From Epiperipatus broadwayi (lineage: Eukaryota; Onychophora; Udeonychophora; Euonychophora; Peripatidae): a stretch of 64,000 nucleotides of DNA. Below the pieces are notes generated by a model, which ran no database searches, was not told the origin of the DNA, and was given only the letters and a program-made list of their open reading frames with translations. The position numbers and the translations under genes are program-made. The stretch covers positions 496,001 to 560,000 of the forward strand of contig JAQFVV010000254.1 in NCBI GenBank assembly GCA_028023455.1. Reading direction: 5' to 3'. Position 1 is the first letter of the stretch, and each line of letters opens with the position of its first letter. This document shows, piece by piece, positions 60,046 to 64,000 of the stretch.

Positions 60046-60893
60046 ATACATGGACAGATGAGATAAGCAGAAAATGATAATATCTTTTTATAAATGTATT
60101 AAAAAAAGAAAATGAAGGAATAAAAAAATTGTTGACAAAGCTATAAACCTAATGATGTTTTTGACATGGTTAGAAAAATGCAGTAATAATATTGTTATGT
60201 AAGAAAAATGAAAGTGTTAGGATTAGTAAATCAATGCAGTCATCTTTAGATAACACTGGATTTAACCTAATCAAGGAAACAAAACATTTTAATCAATTAT
60301 TATAGTAGAACATACAAATATTAAATAAAGTGAAAAAAAAAACAATCTAAGAAAAATGAATTGCAATTATACTTTGGATTTAAAGATTATAAGCAGACAT
60401 TTGATTTTATAAGTATTCTTATAGAGATTAAAGCTTTGAAAAATCAAGATAATCAGTGAAGATATTTTGTCAAATTCTAAAGATTATTTATCAAAATGCA
60501 ACTTCAGGGATTATTTTATGTTGAAGAATTAAGAATATTAACATTTGAAAGAAGGCACAGAGTGGTTGCCTCTTTACAAAATATTTTAGCACTTTTAGGT
60601 GAATTTATAGGTTAACAGCTAAAGGAATAAAATAAATAAAAATTATGTAATTCATTTAGAATTTGTAAATAATATGATTATTCTTATAAATAATGTTTCA
60701 ATTGGACTAAAGATAATTGCAAAAATAGCTAATGTTCAATGAAACTTTGGTAACAAAAAGAGAAAATATAAATTAATAGTAGTGAATGAAAAGCAGTCAA
60801 CTCCCTAAAAATACATTGTTCTTATTGCTAATACAGGCAGAAACATAATTGATAAAATTAGATATAAAATTTAATTTAGATAAAATACTTTTA

Positions 60894-61171
60894 ACTACAA
60901 TTTATCTAAACTTCAAACACTTTTTAGCAAAACTCTTTATTTGTACATACACATACACCGACATTTCGACTGACCTGCAGTCTTCTTCAGAACAAGTTTT
61001 TTTTTTTATTAGAAGATCAAAATAAACTTGCTCTGAAGAAGACTGCAGGTCAATCGAAACGTAGGTGCATGTGTATGTACAAATAAAGAGTTTTGCTAAA
61101 AAGTGTTTGAAGTTTGGATAAATTGTATTTATAGGATATTATGGCAAACATAGAGAAAAGTGTGATTTTGG
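60894..61171. mobile_element. Family A foldback element in the RTE copy
   Basis: 278 bp, flanked by TAAAATACTTTTA at 60881-60893 and 61172-61184. The arms (CACTTTTTAGCAAAACTCTT, TTTGTACATACACATACACC) are inverted around CTGACCTGCAGTCTTCTTC and GAAGAAGACTGCAGGTCAAT. The right end is longer (to CACACTTTT-inverse) than the left, so the left end is truncated. Confidence 0.88.
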
Positions 61172-61258
61172 TAAAATACTTTTAGTAGAAATAATGTAAT
61201 ATTCAAAGAAAATTACTTTGGTTTGGAAAAAAAAATTATATACATATATCTTTTTATG

Positions 61259-61637
61259 TTTTATTAATAATTTTTACTAGTCAATCATTATACTAGAGAT
61301 TATCCACTTAATGAATAATATTTCTGTAGTATAATTGTCACTACACCACACTCATGCAATGTATAGTCTGGTTTCTATCCACTTTGAACATCTTGTGGAG
61401 GGATATAATCATAACATATGACTAAAATCATATGAAAAAGATGTAGGATCATTAAGATGCACATGTGCTAAATGAGCACCCATAAGAGATTGTGATCTGC
61501 ACCAACTGATGAGTGCTAATTTAGCACAAAATGGTCATCTTGGGAATCATACACTTTTTTCATATCTTTGGACATTTGTTTATAATTACACTCCTCCACA
61601 AGGTGTTAAAAGTGAATAGAAACCCGAAATATTATTC
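61259..61637. mobile_element. Family F-related foldback element in the RTE copy
   Basis: 379 bp, flanked by ATATCTTTTTATG at 61246-61258 and 61638-61650. The arms 61368-61475 and 61519-61627 are inverse (GGTTTCTATCCACTTTGAAC / AAGTGAATAGAAACC). The loop holds the hammerhead-like 44-mer. Confidence 0.88.
61501..61544 (+). ncRNA. Hammerhead motif, perfect stem II, G12 to A
   Basis: ACCAA, CTGATGA, GTGCTAATTTAGCAC, AAAATGGTCATC, TTGGG. Stem II is GTGCT/AGCAC with a proper G-C next to the core. Stem III is AT/AT with loop GGTC, the cleavage base is C, and stem I is CCAA/TTGG. The single fault is AAAA for GAAA. Confidence 0.65.
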
Positions 61638-62060
61638 ATATCTTTTTATGAATTGAGATTTAGACTCTTAATAGAATAGCAATACAGTCTTTAGACCATG
61701 TAGCCAAACATGGAGATGTGAAGAGTGAGAATAGTGAGGATAGGTTGAAGGTGAAATACATAGGTGAGAGAATGAACAAGTACTACTGACTTAATAAATT
61801 AAGAGGCTGAAACGAAATTGGGCTTGATATATCACCAAAAGAAATGACTATGCAAGGATAACTAAAGTTTTAAACTGTCATCCCAAGAAATCGTAAAAAA
61901 AACTAAAATCATATCATTGTCAAGGGAATGTATAGAAGAAAGTCGGTATAGGACAAACTTGATTAAACTTAAATAAGTCTTACATCTTGAGTGGATAGAA
62001 AATAGTGACAATGTTAACAATTTATACCTAGCAATCTGCCACTGTGATCATTGTTATTAT

Positions 62061-63340
62061 TATTAGTTACTTATACGTATTGAAAAACAGATCCTAGAAG
62101 GGTTAAAATTGTGACACACCGATTTAAAAGCTGAAAATAAAATGTTCTAGATAGCATACATTTTCTATCTGTATTCGAATATATTCTAAAAAAAGTCTTT
62201 CCTAAATGTTTTTGGTCGTTTATAATTCCTTTTTTTTTTTTTAAAGAAAACATTAATTAACAACATTTTTAAATTATTAATTATACTTAATAGATTTCTG
62301 AGAATTTTAATTAAAGTTAAAACTTAATAAAGCTTTGTCAAAAATAAGTGCATAACTTCAATCCTAATTTGTATATTGAATCGATAATTGGTAATTAAAA
62401 GTATTGCTCCTATGAAACTTTTTTTTTAAATCAATATTTTCCTTGTCTCTTCGCTGATATCTTTTTTTTTCACTATTCACTTTTAACAAGAATCGGTTTT
62501 TAGATTATAGACATGCGTGACGTCTTTAAACATATCCACGCATACATTTAGTCTGTTCTAAAACAAAACAAGTGTGAAACAATTTTTTTAAAAAATAAAA
62601 CAACATGAGCATGCGCGTATGTATGTGTGCCTATATATACATCTACGTTATAACGTGATAATATGCGCACCCATAAAACATGCATTTATATATAAATATG
62701 CACGCACACAAATAACTTGCTATTTTATAAACAGCGCAAACTAATAATAATACTAGTACAAGAAAATTCCACATCTGCACGTAGTTACAATTTTTTTTTT
62801 ACTATTACATTGAAAAACTTTCTTCTAACATTTATATATTTGAAGTTAAAAACAATCAAATGCTATTTAATTATTAAATGACAAATAATATCTTTCTAAA
62901 TATCTAATAATTCAACGGTCTATTATTTGAACATGTGAGTAAACGATTGTGTATGTTGTTCTTTCTCTTAACTACTAGTTGAGGTAGATCTTTTTTTACA
63001 TATTTATCTTTTATATTTTATATAATAAAATATATATCAACATGGTCGTCTTAATCCCTACCTAAATTTATGAAGTGAGTGTATTTAAAAAAAGCTGAAT
63101 TTAAATTTTATCACACCGTAACAGATAGAAAATAAAAACGCTTTTGTAATCTAAACATCATCGCTAATTGATGCAGAATAAAAATTAACTAAATGCAAAG
63201 TATCTATCTACTCTCATCCACTCGCTCCCTACTGATGGAGAAAAGCGAAATGCAAAGACTGAATCTAAGCTAAGAAAAAATCTGAATTCTAATAAATGAA
63301 TTTTACTAATTATTAAAAAAGGAAAAAAATACATTTTTAA
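62061..63340. other. AT-rich spacer
   Basis: No gene or family repeat was recognised; CpG becomes a little more frequent after 62500. Confidence 0.5.
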
Positions 63341-63370
63341 CTTACATTCCCGTGTAGGAAGAATTGGTAG

Positions 63371-63530
63371 TTATAAATATCCGCGACTCACTCATCCGTA
63401 CTTGAGAAATTTTCATTAATATATTCGCCATCAAGCTAATATCAGTGTGGCAGTATCGGCAGTTTTCATTTGCTAATGAGAATCGCCAGCGCGTGTTCTC
63501 ATTGGCCAGGTTTTAGAACGGAGACATTGG
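63371..63530 (-). promoter_or_regulatory. Possible promoter-like island, minus strand
   Basis: On the minus strand two CCAAT boxes (63522-63526 and 63501-63505 region, seen as ATTGG on the plus strand) lie upstream of GGATATTTATAAC at about 63370-63380. An 8-bp inverted repeat AATGAGAA/TTCTCATT (63474-63503) spans a CpG-rich centre (GCCAGCGCG). It is less AT-rich than the rest of the window. A GTAAGTT donor follows at about 63350. No transcript evidence; it lies downstream of the exon at 63694, so it would be an alternative or internal promoter. Confidence 0.22.
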
Positions 63531-63693
63531 TTTCTGATGGGGCAACATTTTCAAGCTGAATCGAAGCAAATCGAACCATTTCGCTGGTTTTCAAGCAAAA
63601 AGTGTCAGTCTCAGGTTTGGTTAAAAGTTAAAAGATATCAAGTGAGTAATAGAAGATCACTTCCAAGTCAAGAACATTAAAAAGTTCACTCAC

Positions 63694-63757
63694 CGGAGAC
63701 ATGTTGCCGTCATCAAAGCGAGCTCGCAGGTTGGCAATTAAGACTGACTGTGCTGTT
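63694..63757 (-). CDS. Internal coding exon (64 nt), host gene unknown
   Basis: Minus strand: a strong pyrimidine tract and acceptor (CTATCTCTTCTTCATTACCAG), then 64 nt, then a strong donor CCG/GTGAGTGA. Of three frames only one is open; it enters with one base of a split codon and reads TAQSV-LIANLRARFDDGNMSP, ending on a whole codon. The balanced, CpG-containing composition differs sharply from the surroundings and the peptide looks like ordinary conserved protein. The ATG inside it could alternatively be a start codon of a first exon. The gene would continue beyond 64000 (5') and leftwards (3'), but no partner exon was found. The product is not recognised. Confidence 0.5.
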
Positions 63758-64000
63758 CTGGTAATGAAGAAGAGATAGGAATGACATCTCCGTGTTTAAT
63801 TTAAACATATCGTTTGCAGTCTACTCTCTTCTAACATCAGCCTGCAGAAAAACGTGTCGTTAATAATGTGCCCATACTACGTGACTTCTTATTTACTTTA
63901 ATTTCTATTTTACTGCTATTGGCTTGATTAGTAGTAGAGCGATTTAAAAGATTCAGATATTTGCGATTGATTGATTTCAGTTGTTAGGTAAAATGTTAAA

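Larger units (their letters stand above)
60085..62060 (+). pseudogene. Decayed RTE LINE split by two insertions
   Basis: 60085-60893 follows the first RTE copy from about its position 160: AATGCAGTAATAATATTG, DYKQTFDFISI (for DYEKAFDSIHI), IYQNATSGI, HLEFVNNMIIL (for HLDFADDVVVF) and IANTGRNIIDKI. 61185-61258 continues with GRNNVIFKENY. 61651-62060 continues with TTAGACTCTTAATAGAATAG..., VRERMNKYY, NEIGLDISPKE and so on. Homology resumes exactly after each insertion minus its 13-bp duplication. Many stops; the FADD box is lost. It ends in a TTATTATTATTA-like tail. Confidence 0.85.

Noticed and set aside
60955-61065. Family A kernel CTGAAGAAGACTGCAGGTC ... GAAACGTAG as a further hammerhead
   Set aside because: CTGANGA and GAAAC are present, but no stem I can be formed and there is no suitable NUH triplet after a stem III; GTA follows GAAAC directly. 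It may be related in origin but does not fold as a hammerhead.
1-64000. CRISPR arrays, bacterial operons, phage genes or riboswitches
   Set aside because: No regular repeat-spacer pattern, no ribosome binding sites or compact genes; the window is eukaryotic.

Overview
The window looks like intergenic or intronic DNA from a large, AT-rich animal genome, most likely a cephalopod such as an octopus. This is inferred from RTE and Jockey/CR1-type LINE remains, tRNA-derived retroposons, a dead mariner, many (TA)n tracts and dense palindromic repeats; no species-diagnostic gene is visible. There is no complete host gene. The best host-gene signal is a 64-nt exon with good splice sites on the minus strand at the right end (63694-63757). 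Three shorter exon-like stretches on the plus strand are weak and do not chain in phase.

Layout: 0-3.5 kb holds an RTE LINE whose reverse transcriptase is intact as far as the window shows, plus a truncated second copy. 3.5-14 kb is AT-rich with palindromic elements and three of the five short tRNA-like retroposons. 15-22 kb has two families of foldback elements, a decayed LINE tail and a mariner relic. 22.9-26.6 kb is one decayed LINE with an internal 272-bp duplication and a long trinucleotide tail. 26.6-33 kb is more foldback repeats. 33.2-34.5 kb and 53.3-54.7 kb are less AT-rich and may be old copies of one repeat. 38.9-46.6 kb is foldback elements and two tRNA-like retroposons. 46.7-48.1 kb has a minus-strand LINE relic and a GIY-YIG nuclease tail of Penelope-like type. 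56.4-57.9 kb is a nested, partly tandem foldback. 60.1-62.1 kb is a decayed RTE copy split by two insertions. 63.4-64 kb is less AT-rich, with the exon and CCAAT boxes.

Main result: one palindromic family (9.5, 26.7, 39, 44, 57, 59 and 61.5 kb) carries a 44-nt module that folds as a type I hammerhead ribozyme: stem I ACCAA/TTGGT, core CTGATGA, stem II GTGCT/AGCAY, GAAA, a short stem III and an A at the cleavage site. Copies show a covarying stem II pair, and CpG decay at the stem II/GAAA junction explains both common variants. Two other foldback families (15-16 and 46 kb; 17, 21 and 31-32 kb) have a related 38-40-nt kernel with a GTC cleavage triplet. Eight foldback elements are bounded by 12-15-bp target-site duplications, and two sit in an RTE copy whose homology resumes exactly across them. 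Some family copies are direct tandems with a 474-477-nt period. Together this looks like retrozyme-like, non-autonomous elements that combine hammerheads with inverted arms; the Penelope-type nuclease remnant suggests a possible source of mobilising enzymes, which is inference only.
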